A stretch of DNA of 64,000 nucleotides from Actinoallomurus soli (GCF_024055715.1 NZ_JAMXMV010000033.1:1-64000); one strand, 5' to 3'. Positions 1 through 9,037 are shown, numbered from the stretch's first letter. Made by a program: numbers and translations. Notes: generated by a model from the sequence alone, not told the origin.

Positions 1-291
1 GAGCACGACGGCGCCCGCGCCGCCATCACCGAGGCCGTCCGCCTCGGCGCGCAGTGCTCCACCCTCCTGTTCGTCGCCTACCAGGCGTGGGAGGTCGAGG
101 CGGCGCTGAGGGCCGGCGACGCGCCCATGGCCGCGGACCGCATGACCGCGCTCGCCCGCATCGCGCCGCTCATCTCCTCCGCCCGGGTGGGCGCCCACAT
201 CGCCGACGTCTACCGCCTGTCCGGCCGCTGGGCCGGCCTGCCGGAGATGCACGACGCCCGCGAGCACCTCCGCTCCGTCATCCGAGCCTGA
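1..291 (+). CDS. C-terminal fragment of an XRE-type regulator-like protein (5' end outside window)
   Basis: The frame is open from the first base to a TGA at 289-291, so only the last 96 residues are visible. They are alpha-helical and alanine/leucine rich with a TPR-like pattern (AYQAWEVEAALRAGD, MTALARIAPL) and end in REHLRSVIRA. That ending is typical of the long helical C-terminal half of actinobacterial helix-turn-helix (XRE) regulators. No DNA-binding part is visible, so the family call is inference. It is convergent with the DUF1737 gene and shares a strong hairpin terminator with it. Confidence 0.5.
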   Translation, partial: EHDGARAAITEAVRLGAQCSTLLFVAYQAWEVEAALRAGDAPMAADRMTALARIAPLISSARVGAHIADVYRLSGRWAGLPEMHDAREHLRSVIRA

Positions 292-300
292 GCGGATCCG

Positions 301-350
301 TGATCATCGGCGTCCGCCGCCTGCAGGACGGCGGCGGACGCCGGTGATCA
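301..350. terminator. Bidirectional hairpin terminator
   Basis: Arms GGCGTCCGCCGCC (309-321) and its exact complement (330-342) enclose an 8-nt loop, and the stem extends outward to 301/350 with one G-T pair. It lies between two convergent genes and should stop both. Confidence 0.8.
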
Positions 351-354
351 GGAT

Positions 355-546
355 TCAGCGAGCGCCGGTGTCCGCCGGGCGTACCAGGGCCTGAGCGACG
401 ATCACCTGGTCGCCGTTGAACGTCACCGCGGGAGAGCCGTGGAGCTCGTAGCCCAGGTCGAGTGCCTCGCTGACCCGCCGGCAGAAGGAATCGTCGTCCG
501 GGCCGGTGAGCACGCGGTACCTGGGGAGATCATCGATGTCGGCCAT
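355..546 (-). CDS. DUF1737 domain protein
   Basis: A 63-residue protein that is almost entirely the DUF1737 fold. It begins with YRVLTGPDDDSFCRRVSEAL and continues with GYELHGSPAVTF, the family hallmark. These small proteins are cytoplasmic and of unknown biochemical function. The start is an ATG at 546. There is no obvious operon partner: the gene stands alone, convergent with the truncated gene at the window edge, and the next gene upstream (TetR, also leftward) ends-on about 115 bp away. Confidence 0.85.
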   Translation of the reverse strand: MADIDDLPRYRVLTGPDDDSFCRRVSEALDLGYELHGSPAVTFNGDQVIVAQALVRPADTGAR

Positions 547-660
547 GCGCGCAGCCTAACGTCGCCCGAACCGCCCGAGAGGGTCCGGACGCGCGGTGCC
601 GGCGCCAGTGGGGCGGCGCCGAGGTCCGAGACCACGGCGACGAACCCACCGCTGCCGGGC

Positions 661-1239
661 TTACGACGCGCGTACGCCGTCGATGGCGATCGCCAGCATG
701 CGGTCCGCTTCGGCCGGGCCGTCGGGTTCGTGCTCGGTGGCCAGGGCGATGGCGCTGACGAGCTTCAGCAGATGGGTGATGGCGATCCCGGGCCGCACGA
801 CGCCCGCCGCTCTGGCGCGGGCCAGCAGGGCGTCGCCCGCGTCGATGACCATGTCGTGGCAGCCGCTGCCCAACGCCGGGTCGCCGCGCATCAATGATGC
901 CCCCAGCCCCCGGTTGGCCACGGCGTGTGCGCCGACCGCCCGGAGCCAGGCGAACAGGGCCTCTCCCGGATCGGGGTCGGAGAGCAGGTCGTCGGCCTTC
1001 GCGCAGAGAGCCTCCACCCGGCCTCTGAAGACCGCCTCCAGGAGCGCCTGGCGGGAGGGGAAGTGCCGGTGCAGGGTGGCCGAGCCGACCCCGGCGCGGC
1101 GGGCGACCTCCTCCAGGGAGGCGTCGGCGCCGTGCTCGGCGATGACGGCTCCGGCGGCGGCGATGATCCGGTCGACGTTACGGCGGGCGTCGGCGCGCAT
1201 CCGTTGCCGGGGCGGCACGGCGGCGGCGTCCTTGGGCAC
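661..1239 (-). CDS. TetR-family transcriptional regulator
   Basis: A 192-residue repressor. The N-terminal helix-turn-helix runs from about residue 20 to 65 (EEVARRAGVGSATLHRHFPS), followed by the usual all-helical ligand-binding domain (ALFAWLRAVGAHAV, LLKLVSAIAL). I chose the GTG at 1239 because AGGAG lies five bases upstream; an internal ATG at 1200 is also possible, but would sit directly against the HTH helix. It is divergent from an NmrA-type reductase, and the gap holds a 20-bp inverted repeat, so it probably represses both itself and that reductase. The ligand is unknown. Confidence 0.9.
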   Translation of the reverse strand: MPKDAAAVPPRQRMRADARRNVDRIIAAAGAVIAEHGADASLEEVARRAGVGSATLHRHFPSRQALLEAVFRGRVEALCAKADDLLSDPDPGEALFAWLRAVGAHAVANRGLGASLMRGDPALGSGCHDMVIDAGDALLARARAAGVVRPGIAITHLLKLVSAIALATEHEPDGPAEADRMLAIAIDGVRAS

Positions 1240-1259
1240 GGGGGCTCCTGGCGACTTGA

Positions 1260-1316
1260 TAACCGGGGTGGTCCTCCATATCGTAGCCAACCATAAATGG
1301 AGGACCACCCCGGTTA
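1260..1316. promoter_or_regulatory. Long inverted repeat, probable TetR operator
   Basis: The arm TAACCGGGGTGGTCCTCCAT (1260-1279) is repeated as its exact reverse complement at 1297-1316, with a 17-nt spacer. It occupies half of the 114-bp gap between the divergent TetR and NmrA genes. Binding at both arms would cover both promoters. Confidence 0.7.
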
Positions 1317-1353
1317 ACGGAAACGGTCCTCTTCTGGACGCGAGGGAGAGACA

Positions 1354-2280
1354 GTGACGCCGACGAACAGGACCGTCGTGGTGGTGGGAGCGACCGGTCT
1401 GCAGGGCGGGGCCGTGACACGCCACCTGCTCCGCGGCGGCTGGCGGGTGCGTGCGCTCACCCGTGACCCGAACGGGACACGGGCACGAGCGCTGGCGCGG
1501 GCCGGGGCGCAGGTGGTGCGGGCGCAGATGGAGGACGTCGATTCCCTGACCATCGCGGCCGAGGGCGCCTGGGGGCTGTTCAGCGTCCAGCCCACGGTCG
1601 GCTCGCCCGGCACCGCACCGGACTTCACCACCGAGGACGAGGTGCGCTGGGGCGTGAACGTCGCCGAGGCCGCGCACGCCGCCGGCGTCGGGCACCTGGT
1701 CTTCACGTCGGTCGCCGGCGCGGACCGCCACCTCACCGAGAGGGTGCCGGTGAACCTGGTCAGCAAGTGGCGGATCGAGCAGCACATCGCCCACCTCGGC
1801 CTGCCCGCGACGATCCTGCGTCCGGTCTCGTTCATGGAGAACTTCACCGGCGGATACGCGCTGCAGAGCGGGAACCTGGCCACCGGGCTCGCACCGGACA
1901 CGGCGCAGCAGCTCATGGCCGTCGACGACGTCGGCTTCATCGCGGAGCTGGCGTTCTCACACCCCGGGGAATGGATCGGCCGGGAGGTGTCCCTGGCCGC
2001 CGACGAGCTCACGCCGGTTCAGGTCGCCGCGGCCGTCGGAGAGGCACTCGGCACACCGCTGCCCTACGTCCAGATCCCGATCGAGACGATCCGGGCCGTG
2101 AGCGAGGACTTCGCCTACGCCAACGAATGGCTCAACGAACGCGGCTACCGTGCCGACATCGCGGCCACCCGGCGGATCCACCCGGCCGCGATGGACTTCG
2201 CCACCTGGCTGGAGCGCACCGGCGCCGCCCAGATCTCCGCCTTCCTGGCCCCCGCGCCCGCCGGGGATCACCTCGCCTGA
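1354..2280 (+). CDS. NmrA-family NAD(P)-binding protein
   Basis: A 308-residue atypical short-chain dehydrogenase. The N-terminal dinucleotide-binding motif is VVVGATGLQGGAVTRHLL, and the family's conserved stretch appears as TSVAGADRH and ILRPVSFMENF. NmrA-like proteins bind NAD(P) and act as redox sensors, NAD(P)H-quinone reductase-like enzymes or isoflavone-reductase relatives. The usual SDR catalytic Tyr-x3-Lys is not apparent. The start is a GTG at 1354 with GGGAGAG just upstream. It is divergent from a TetR regulator, which suggests induction by a small molecule. Confidence 0.85.
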   Translation: MTPTNRTVVVVGATGLQGGAVTRHLLRGGWRVRALTRDPNGTRARALARAGAQVVRAQMEDVDSLTIAAEGAWGLFSVQPTVGSPGTAPDFTTEDEVRWGVNVAEAAHAAGVGHLVFTSVAGADRHLTERVPVNLVSKWRIEQHIAHLGLPATILRPVSFMENFTGGYALQSGNLATGLAPDTAQQLMAVDDVGFIAELAFSHPGEWIGREVSLAADELTPVQVAAAVGEALGTPLPYVQIPIETIRAVSEDFAYANEWLNERGYRADIAATRRIHPAAMDFATWLERTGAAQISAFLAPAPAGDHLA

Positions 2281-2305
2281 CGGCGGGCTCCGCACTCGAC
2301 GCGAA

Positions 2306-2335
2306 GGGGCCGGGTGCGCGTGCGCACCCGGCCCC
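2306..2335. terminator. Bidirectional hairpin terminator
   Basis: GGGGCCGGGTGCGC (2306-2319) pairs perfectly with 2322-2335. It lies between the convergent NmrA and S53 peptidase genes, with no T tract, as is usual in actinomycetes. Confidence 0.8.
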
Positions 2336-2370
2336 CGGTTCGCCGGCCGTCTAGGGCCGGCTGTGACCGG

Positions 2371-4383
2371 TCAGAACCGGTAGGACAGCAGGTACTTCGC
2401 CGTCGGGGTGCCGACGCCGGTGATGCTGTCGTAGCCGCGGACCGCGGGCAGCGCGTCACCCTTGGGGATGCCGTAGTTGCCGGTGGTGCGCAGGACGTAG
2501 ACCAGCGGACCCTGCTTGGCGTACGGGTCGGTGTAGTTCGTCCGCACGAACGCCACCGGGTTCTTCTTGCCGAGCGGGGTGTCGGTCACGTCGTGCAGGA
2601 GGCCCTTGTTCGCCCGCAGGTAGATCGCCGGGTTGGCGAAGCCGATCGGCGCGCCGCCCTGGCGCTGCTGGGCGAGCGCCTGCAGGCCCGCGATGACCGG
2701 GCAGGCGAGGCTCGTGCCGCCCACGCGGCTCTCCGCGTAGCCGTACGACCCGTCCGGCAGCTGCGCCCACTCCGGGTACCGGATGCCGGTCGTGGAGTCC
2801 GCCACGGCCGAGATGTCCGGGATGACGCGCATCGGCTTGGCCGCCTTCGACCCGTCCGGCAGCGTACGGCTCAGTGACGACGGCACGACCGCCCGCTGGT
2901 AGCCGGGCTGGGTGAACAGCTCGCTGGTGCCGCCGCCGGAACCGCCCGCGTAGTTGTCCGGGTAGTGGCCGGGAGGCGCCGGGCTCCACGTCTTGCCGTC
3001 CGCGGACAGGCTGTCGGTGGTGAAGTTCCAGCCGGTCTCGAACTTGTAGTCGTTGCGCTTGCCGACCGCGAGGGTCGTGCCGCCGACCGCGGTCACCCAC
3101 GGGTCGGAGGCCGGCATGTCCGTCTGGCGCTTCGTGGACCCGGCGTTGCCGTAGCGCGCCTGGCAGGGCGTGCCCGGCACCTCATAGCCGCAGTCACCGG
3201 TCGAGAAGTAGAAGCCGATGCCCTCGATGGCGGCCTGCTTGTAGATCGACTCCTCGGCCTGGATCATCGAGGCGTCGTAGTGCTCCGACAGGTCGCCCCA
3301 GGAGTTGCTGACGATGTCGGCCAGGTGGTGGTCGACGATGTTCAGCATGGCGTCGTCGAGGCCGGTGTCGAGGCAGTTCTGCGCGCCGACGTAGACGACC
3401 TTGGCCTTGGGCGCCACCGCGTGCACGGCCGTGACGTCGAGGGCCTCCTCGCCGTACCAGCCGGACGCCCCGCACTCGTCGACCTGGTCGAACGTCGCGG
3501 GCAGGACCTCGCGGTACTGGCCCTGGGCGAACGGCCGCTCACCGTACTTCTTGGAGAAGGTGTTCGAGACCTCGAGCATCTTCGGCGCCGCGTAGGCGTC
3601 GACGATCGCGACCGTCGCGCCTTTGCCGGTCAGGCCGCTCGACGTGGCGCCGTACGCCCCGCGCAGCTGCTTGGGGAGCAGACCGCACATCGCGTACGGC
3701 TGGTGCTTGCCGTACGCCTTGGGCTGCTTGGTGGCGATCTTCTGGCCGTAGTACTGCTCGCACGGCTGGGCGACCCAGTAGTTGGGCTCGGGCGGGGGCA
3801 GCGTGTCGCCGACCACCCGGACGTGCTTGGCGCTGTCCAGGCCGGTGATCGTGCGCACGGCCGAGGCGACCGAGGCGGGGACGGTCGCCTCGCCGGCCGG
3901 TGCCCGCACGATCGTGTGCTGGGCGGCGTAGTTGTGGAAGTCGGTGCCGAACGCCTTCTTGGCCTGGGACACGCGCCCGGTGACGTGAACGTAGTGGCTG
4001 TTGACCGCGTCGACCGTCAGGCCCGCGGAGGTCAGCCAGGACTTCACGGCGTTCTTCTGCGCGTCCGTGGGGCCGAAGCGGCTGTCGAAGTCGGCCGGAC
4101 TGAGGAATCTGCGGTACAGCGGGCCGCCGGGCGTGGAGACCGCCTCGGCGTACGCGTCCAGGCCCTTCGGGTCCTTGCCCGCCAGCCAGATCCTCGCGTC
4201 CAGCCGCTGATCGTCATTGGTCTTGCCGCGGTCGGCGGAGGCGTGCGCCCACGTGGGGCGGGTGCCGGCGACCGTTTTCCGGTCGTTCGCCTGTGCGGTG
4301 GTCGTGGCCGACAGGCCCGCCGCGAGAAGCGGCAGGGCCACGGCCGCGGCCGTCAGCACGCGGCGTCGTCCGTCTCGGGACAT
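2371..4383 (-). CDS. Secreted S53 (sedolisin/pro-kumamolisin) peptidase
   Basis: A 670-residue secreted acid serine-carboxyl peptidase. Residues 1-32 are a Sec signal peptide (RRR, hydrophobic core, ATTTAQA). A pro-kumamolisin activation domain follows (about 50-190, with RRFLSPADFDSRFG). The S53 catalytic domain carries Glu312/Asp316 in GEEALDVTAV, the oxyanion Asp364 in NSWGDLSEH and the nucleophile Ser558 in VGGTSLACP. A C-terminal calcium-site region contains YDSITGVGTP. All catalytic residues are present, so it should be active after self-removal of the propeptide. Extra cysteine pairs suggest disulfides outside the cell. The start is an ATG at 4383 with AAGGA upstream. Confidence 0.95.
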   Translation of the reverse strand: MSRDGRRRVLTAAAVALPLLAAGLSATTTAQANDRKTVAGTRPTWAHASADRGKTNDDQRLDARIWLAGKDPKGLDAYAEAVSTPGGPLYRRFLSPADFDSRFGPTDAQKNAVKSWLTSAGLTVDAVNSHYVHVTGRVSQAKKAFGTDFHNYAAQHTIVRAPAGEATVPASVASAVRTITGLDSAKHVRVVGDTLPPPEPNYWVAQPCEQYYGQKIATKQPKAYGKHQPYAMCGLLPKQLRGAYGATSSGLTGKGATVAIVDAYAAPKMLEVSNTFSKKYGERPFAQGQYREVLPATFDQVDECGASGWYGEEALDVTAVHAVAPKAKVVYVGAQNCLDTGLDDAMLNIVDHHLADIVSNSWGDLSEHYDASMIQAEESIYKQAAIEGIGFYFSTGDCGYEVPGTPCQARYGNAGSTKRQTDMPASDPWVTAVGGTTLAVGKRNDYKFETGWNFTTDSLSADGKTWSPAPPGHYPDNYAGGSGGGTSELFTQPGYQRAVVPSSLSRTLPDGSKAAKPMRVIPDISAVADSTTGIRYPEWAQLPDGSYGYAESRVGGTSLACPVIAGLQALAQQRQGGAPIGFANPAIYLRANKGLLHDVTDTPLGKKNPVAFVRTNYTDPYAKQGPLVYVLRTTGNYGIPKGDALPAVRGYDSITGVGTPTAKYLLSYRF

Positions 4384-4520
4384 CCACCAGTCCTTTCGTG
4401 AGCGGCGTAGGGGAACGCCGCGACGCGAGGATTTCGGTGGGACCGGCGTGAATCAAGAGTCGTTATGAAATAGATGCGTAATTCGGGAACTGAGGGCCAC
4501 AATCGGACATCGAACGCCGC

Positions 4521-4567
4521 TCTCGCGGATGGCGGAGGCGACCGGCGGCGTCTTGCGGATGGCGGAG
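4521..4567. repeat. Direct repeat pair upstream of ctaD
   Basis: The 17-bp word TCTYGCGGATGGCGGAG occurs at about 4521-4537 and again at 4551-4567, 30 bp apart (close to three helical turns), 52 bp before the ctaD start. It may be an activator site or a chance duplication. The rest of the 235-bp gap shows no gene. Confidence 0.35.
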
Positions 4568-4618
4568 CGACGGCTGATAGTGGAAGACGGCGGTGCCTGA
4601 GGGCAGGGGAGACCTTCA

Positions 4619-6295
4619 ATGGTCCTACTTGGGCGTACGCCACCGACCGCGGCTAAACCGTCCCGGCCCCGTTCGAAGGGCCACACTCTTGTTAACTGGG
4701 TGTCATCAACCGATCACAAAGTGATCGGTTATCTGTATCTGACGACCTCGTTCATCTTCTTCCTGATCGCCGGGTTGATGGCGATGCTCATCCGCGCCGA
4801 GCTCATGCACCCCGGCCTGCAGTTCGTCAGCAATCAGCAGTACAACACGCTGTTCACGCTGCACGGCACGATCATGCTGCTGCTGTTCGCCACCCCGCTG
4901 TTCGCCGGGTTCGCCAACGTGATCATGCCGCTGCAGATCGGAGCGCCGGACGTCGCGTTCCCGCGGTTGAACATGTTCAGCTACTGGGCGTTCCTCTTCG
5001 GCGGGCTCATGGTGCTGGCGTCCGGGTTCATCCCGAGCGGGCCCGCGGACTTCGGCTGGTACGCCTACGCGCCGTTGAACAGCGTCATCCGCACCCCCGG
5101 CTTCGGGCCCGATCTGTGGATCATGGGTCTCGTCCTGTCCGGGCTCGGAACCATCCTGACCTCGGTCAACTTCATCACGACGATCGTTTGCATGCGGGCG
5201 CCGGGCATGACGATGTTCCGGATGCCGATCTTCACGTGGAACATCCTGTTCACCGCCATCCTCGTCCTGCTGGCCTTCCCCGTCCTGGCGGCGGCGCTGC
5301 TCGTGCTGCTGGCGGACCGCAAACTCGGCGCACACGTGTTCGACCCGCAGGTCAACGGGGCCATGCTCTGGCAGCACCTGTTCTGGTGGTTCGGTCATCC
5401 GGAGGTCTACATCGTCGCGTTGCCGTTCTTCGGCATCGTGACCGAGATCATCCCGGTCTTCGCCAGGAAGCCGCTCTTCGGGTACGTCGGCATGGTCAGC
5501 GCGACGATGGCGATCACCGGCCTGTCGGCGACGGTCTGGGCGCATCACATGTTCCCGACGGGGCAGGTGCTGCTGCCGTTCTTCTCCTTCATGACGTATC
5601 TGATCGCCATCCCGACCGGGGTGAAGTTCTTCAACTGGGTCGGCTCGATGTGGCGCGGGCACCTGTCCTTCGAGTCGCCGATGCTGTGGTCGATCGGCTT
5701 CCTCGTCACCTTCCTGTTCGGCGGCCTGACCGGCGTTATCCTCGCGTCACCGCCACTGGACTTCCACCTCAACGACTCCTACTTCGTCGTGGCGCACTTC
5801 CACTACGTGCTGTTCGGCACGGTGGTGTTCGCGATGTTCGCCGGGTTCTACTACTGGTGGCCGAAGATGACGGGGAAGATGCTCAACGACCTGCTGGGGA
5901 AGATCCACTTCTGGATGCTGTTCATCGGCTTCCACACGACGTTCCTGATCCAGCACTGGCTCGGCGCCGAGGGAATGCCGCGCCGTTACGCCGACTACTC
6001 GCGGATCTTCACCGCGCTCAACCTGGTCTCCAGCCTCGGCGCGTTCCTGCTGGGGCTGTCCACGCTCGTGTTCATCTACAACGTCTACCTGACCTGGCGG
6101 AAGGCACCGCACGTGGGAGTCGACGACCCCTGGGGCTTCGGCAACTCCCTCGAGTGGGCCACCTCGTGCCCGCCGCCGCGGCACAACTTCACCTCGATCC
6201 CGCGGATCCGCTCCGAGCGGCCGGCGTTCGACCTGCACTATCCGCGCGTGCCGACGCCGCCGATCGAGGAGCTCCCGGCCGGGCGCAGACAGTGA
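4619..6295 (+). CDS. ctaD: Cytochrome c oxidase subunit I
   Basis: The 558-residue catalytic subunit of aa3-type cytochrome c oxidase, with about 12 membrane helices. It reduces oxygen to water and pumps protons. Visible ligands are His82 (low-spin heme) in [10 protein letters not shown], the cross-linked His260/Tyr264 pair in FGHPEVYIV, CuB ligands His309/His310 in VWAHHMF, and the heme ligands in [11 protein letters not shown]. The length is normal. GGGGAG lies upstream of the ATG at 4619. None of the usual partners (ctaC, ctaE, qcr genes) is adjacent, so it is probably an additional copy rather than the main respiratory one. The neighbours are a peptidase and an SDR. Confidence 0.95.
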   Translation: MVLLGRTPPTAAKPSRPRSKGHTLVNWVSSTDHKVIGYLYLTTSFIFFLIAGLMAMLIRAELMHPGLQFVSNQQYNTLFTLHGTIMLLLFATPLFAGFANVIMPLQIGAPDVAFPRLNMFSYWAFLFGGLMVLASGFIPSGPADFGWYAYAPLNSVIRTPGFGPDLWIMGLVLSGLGTILTSVNFITTIVCMRAPGMTMFRMPIFTWNILFTAILVLLAFPVLAAALLVLLADRKLGAHVFDPQVNGAMLWQHLFWWFGHPEVYIVALPFFGIVTEIIPVFARKPLFGYVGMVSATMAITGLSATVWAHHMFPTGQVLLPFFSFMTYLIAIPTGVKFFNWVGSMWRGHLSFESPMLWSIGFLVTFLFGGLTGVILASPPLDFHLNDSYFVVAHFHYVLFGTVVFAMFAGFYYWWPKMTGKMLNDLLGKIHFWMLFIGFHTTFLIQHWLGAEGMPRRYADYSRIFTALNLVSSLGAFLLGLSTLVFIYNVYLTWRKAPHVGVDDPWGFGNSLEWATSCPPPRHNFTSIPRIRSERPAFDLHYPRVPTPPIEELPAGRRQ

Positions 6296-6329
6296 GCGGC
6301 TCCCGCGTACGGCCCCGGCACGCCCGGCC

Positions 6330-6350
6330 CCGCGCCGTACGCCGGCGCGG
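6330..6350. terminator. Hairpin terminator after ctaD
   Basis: CCGCGCCG (6330-6337) pairs with CGGCGCGG (6343-6350) across a 5-nt loop, 35 bp past the ctaD stop and before the convergent SDR gene. The remaining GC-rich bases to 6497 show no gene. Confidence 0.5.
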
Positions 6351-6497
6351 ACCGCCCCCATCCGGTGGGTCCGCGCCGCGCAATCGGGGTGCGTCGCGCC
6401 ATAGGCGGACGCCGCGCCGCAGGCCCAGGTCCCAGCGGACGGACCTCAGCCGCCGGGTCCGCGCCACCGTAGGCCCGGCCCCGGCGGCCGGCGGTTC

Positions 6498-7319
6498 TCA
6501 GCCGCCGAACGCGCGCATGCGCCGTACGCTCAGGCCCGCGATGCGGACGGCCGCCCGGGGCGACAGCCGCGCGCCCCGCCAGGCCGCCCGGCCGGACGCC
6601 GGCGCGACGATGAGCGCGTCGTTCCGGTCGATCCCGCGCATCACGTCGCGGGCCAGGGCGGAGGCGGAGTAGAGCCTGCGCTGCACCTGCTGCGCGGCCC
6701 GCCGGGCGTTCCTGCCGGTCTCGGTCGCCGGCAGATCCGGGTTGGCGTTGTCGAGCAGGGGCGTGTCGACGAACCCCGGGCAGATCACGCTGACCCGGAC
6801 GCCGCGGCTCGCGGCCTCCGCGCGCAGCGCCAGGCTCATCCCGACGACCGCGTGCTTGGTGGTGGTGTAGGGCAGCATCAGCGGGGCGGGCACGAGGCCG
6901 GCCAGCGACGCGGTGTTCACGATGTGGCCGTGCCCCTGCTCCAGCATGATCGGGTACGCCGCGTGCACGCCGTGGACGACGCCGCGCAGGTTGACGTCGA
7001 TCGTGCGGTTCCAGTGGTCGAGGGTCATCTCCTCGGTGAGGCCGCCGACGGCGATGCCGGCGTTGTTGAACACCAGGTCCAGGCGGCCGTGCTCCTCCCG
7101 GACCGACCGGTAGAGCGCGGCGACCGCGCCGGCGTCGGTCACGTCCAGTTCGGCGGCCGTGGCCGGCGCGCGCTCCGACAGCCGGGCCGCGACCTTCTCG
7201 GCCCCGGCGACGTCGATGTCGGCGACGGTCACGATGTCACCGCGCGCCGCGAGGGCGGCCGCGATGGCCCGGCCGATGCCGGAGGCTCCGCCGGTGACGA
7301 TGGCGATCCGGGAGGGCAT
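6498..7319 (-). CDS. Short-chain dehydrogenase/reductase
   Basis: A 273-residue classical SDR. The cofactor motif TGGASGIG is at residues 9-16, NNAG and the catalytic NTAS serine are present, and YTTTK supplies the Tyr-x3-Lys pair. An acidic residue after the second strand (VADID) favours NAD over NADP. The C-terminal 40 residues are arginine rich and longer than the catalytic core. AAGGAG sits six bases before the ATG at 7319. It is 21 bp downstream of the AurF-like oxygenase and in the same direction, so the two, with the TetR gene, form one operon. The substrate is unknown, probably a lipid-like alcohol. Confidence 0.92.
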   Translation of the reverse strand: MPSRIAIVTGGASGIGRAIAAALAARGDIVTVADIDVAGAEKVAARLSERAPATAAELDVTDAGAVAALYRSVREEHGRLDLVFNNAGIAVGGLTEEMTLDHWNRTIDVNLRGVVHGVHAAYPIMLEQGHGHIVNTASLAGLVPAPLMLPYTTTKHAVVGMSLALRAEAASRGVRVSVICPGFVDTPLLDNANPDLPATETGRNARRAAQQVQRRLYSASALARDVMRGIDRNDALIVAPASGRAAWRGARLSPRAAVRIAGLSVRRMRAFGG

Positions 7320-7340
7320 GTGGGACTCCTTGCAGGGTTC

Positions 7341-8336
7341 TCAGCGGGCGGCTCGGGCCCGGCGCGAGGTCGGCGTGTCCCAGAGGCCCACGGCCTTCCA
7401 CACCCGCTTGCTGACAGGGTTGAGCAGGCCGAGCTCGGCCGCGAGGTCGCGGATCTTCGCGACGCAGTTCTTGAACTCCTCCGTCCAGTCCTCCGCGCCG
7501 TACGCCTCGCGGACGACGTCCTTCGGAATGTCGAAGTACCGGACCATCGGGCCCGGAGGAGCGAGCATGATCCGCGCCATCACGCCGAGGATCAGCGGGG
7601 TGGCCACGGACAGCGCGCGGCGACGCGGGGCGGGCATCGTGGGCACGCGGTGCCGCAGGTAGTGGCGGGCGAACGAGATGTGCCGCGCCTCCTCGGCGAT
7701 GTGGATCCGCATGATCGTCTCCTGCAGCGGATGCCTCGCCTCGCCGTTCTTGACCGTCTTGCGCTGGACGTAGTCGATGGGGTCCTCGCCGCCCAGCACG
7801 AAGATGAAGAACAGCTCCGTCGAGATCCGCGGGATGTGCGGAGCGATCTGGGACAGGGCGTCCAGGGCCCTGGGCATGCCGCGGATCGGCATCTTCGTCC
7901 GGTTGACGAACTCCTGGAACATCATCGCGTGCTGACATTCCTCGCTCGTCTCGTGCAGGACGTAGCGGAACTCGGGGGAGCCGTTCGGCAGCCGGTAGGC
8001 GTAGTTCAGCAGGCCACGCTTGAGCAGGTTCTCGAACTGCAGGCCGATCTTCATCATCGTGGCCACGCGCCACAGGCCGATCCGGGACTGCACCTCCGGC
8101 GGCTGCGAGCGGTACCACTCCGTACGGCCCAGGGGGTCGATGGACGGCAGGATCCAGCGGGGGTCGTCCGGGTCGACCGCGAAGTCCGGGTCGGCCCAGG
8201 GGATGTCGGCGTAGGCGTCCCAGTGCTTGTCGACCGACGCCTTCGACAGGCGCTTGATCACACCGGTGTAGGCCGCACGGTCCTCGACCTTCGCGTGGAT
8301 CTCTTCGTCCAGGGTCTTGCTCGGGGGATTGGACAT
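7341..8336 (-). CDS. AurF-like diiron oxygenase
   Basis: A 331-residue protein of the AurF (p-aminobenzoate N-oxygenase) fold. Diiron ligand motifs are GLQFENLLKR, the ETSEECQHAMMF helix (Glu-Glu-x2-His) and HIAEEARHISFARHY (Glu-Glu-x2-His). Both EExxH motifs are complete, so it should bind two irons and activate oxygen. AurF itself oxidises aryl amines. Many actinobacterial relatives sit with SDR and TetR genes and have unknown, probably lipid, substrates. The start at ATG 8336 (MSNPPSKTL) follows GAGGGAGAG. It begins 11 bp after the TetR stop, so coupling is likely. Confidence 0.88.
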   Translation of the reverse strand: MSNPPSKTLDEEIHAKVEDRAAYTGVIKRLSKASVDKHWDAYADIPWADPDFAVDPDDPRWILPSIDPLGRTEWYRSQPPEVQSRIGLWRVATMMKIGLQFENLLKRGLLNYAYRLPNGSPEFRYVLHETSEECQHAMMFQEFVNRTKMPIRGMPRALDALSQIAPHIPRISTELFFIFVLGGEDPIDYVQRKTVKNGEARHPLQETIMRIHIAEEARHISFARHYLRHRVPTMPAPRRRALSVATPLILGVMARIMLAPPGPMVRYFDIPKDVVREAYGAEDWTEEFKNCVAKIRDLAAELGLLNPVSKRVWKAVGLWDTPTSRRARAAR

Positions 8337-8347
8337 GACTCTCTCCC

Positions 8348-8992
8348 TCACGCGGGATCCGGGATGAGCAGGCGGGCCAGCGCCTTGATTCGGCCGAGCA
8401 CCGCCGCCTGGCGGCCGTGGGCGTCGTCGTCCAGGGAGTTCTGCAACGTGAGCCCGACGAACATGGCGAACACGGCTCGGATGAGCGTGCCCGCGGTCTC
8501 CTCGTCCACCGACTCGGGGAAGAGCCGCTGGAACACCTCGAGGATGACCGCGATGATCCGCTCGTTGATGTCGATGCTCAGCTCGCGCAGCGTCACGTCG
8601 GTGCGCGCGGCCATCGCGAGCTCCATGAGGGCCAGCGCGGGAGCCTGACGGAAGGTCTCCCACAGCAGGTCCAGCGCGCCCTCCACGTTGCGGCGCTCCG
8701 CCGGCAGGGCGGCGAACGCCTGCTCGAACGCCAGCCGCTGTCGCTCCAGGAGGTGCTCGAGCGCGGCTCCGACCAGCAGCATCTTGGTGGGGTAGTGATG
8801 CTGCTGCGCGCCCCGCGAGACGCCGGCGCGGCGGGCGACCTCGGTCGTCGAGGTCCCGGACCAGCCGAGCTCGGCGAGACACTCCACGGTGGCGTCCAGC
8901 AGGCGGGTCTGCGTCTCCACCCGTCGCTCCTCCTGGGTGCGGGGAGCGCGGCGGGCGACCTGCCCGTCACGTTGGCGGCTGCTCACTGACAC
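8348..8992 (-). CDS. TetR-family transcriptional regulator
   Basis: A repressor of about 214 residues and the first gene of a TetR-AurF-SDR operon. The HTH region is TSTTEVARRAGVSRGAQQHHYP; the C-terminal part is helical (AVFAMFVGLTLQNSL). The GCs, HTH position and a nearby palindrome argue for the GTG at 8992 or 8986. The open frame extends to a TTG at 9028, but that codon lies inside the palindrome and has no ribosome site. It probably represses its own operon. The ligand may be an acyl-CoA or aromatic substrate (inference). Confidence 0.88.
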   Translation of the reverse strand: MSVSSRQRDGQVARRAPRTQEERRVETQTRLLDATVECLAELGWSGTSTTEVARRAGVSRGAQQHHYPTKMLLVGAALEHLLERQRLAFEQAFAALPAERRNVEGALDLLWETFRQAPALALMELAMAARTDVTLRELSIDINERIIAVILEVFQRLFPESVDEETAGTLIRAVFAMFVGLTLQNSLDDDAHGRQAAVLGRIKALARLLIPDPA

Positions 8993-9021
8993 ATTGTCGA
9001 CGGTAGGCGCGGAGAAACATG

Positions 9022-9037
9022 CAATCAAGCCTGATTG
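9022..9037. promoter_or_regulatory. Palindrome, probable TetR operator
   Basis: CAATCA-AGCC-TGATTG, an AT-rich 16-bp inverted repeat, lies 30 bp upstream of the TetR start. It stands out against the GC-rich surroundings and is placed to block the leftward promoter. Confidence 0.55.
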
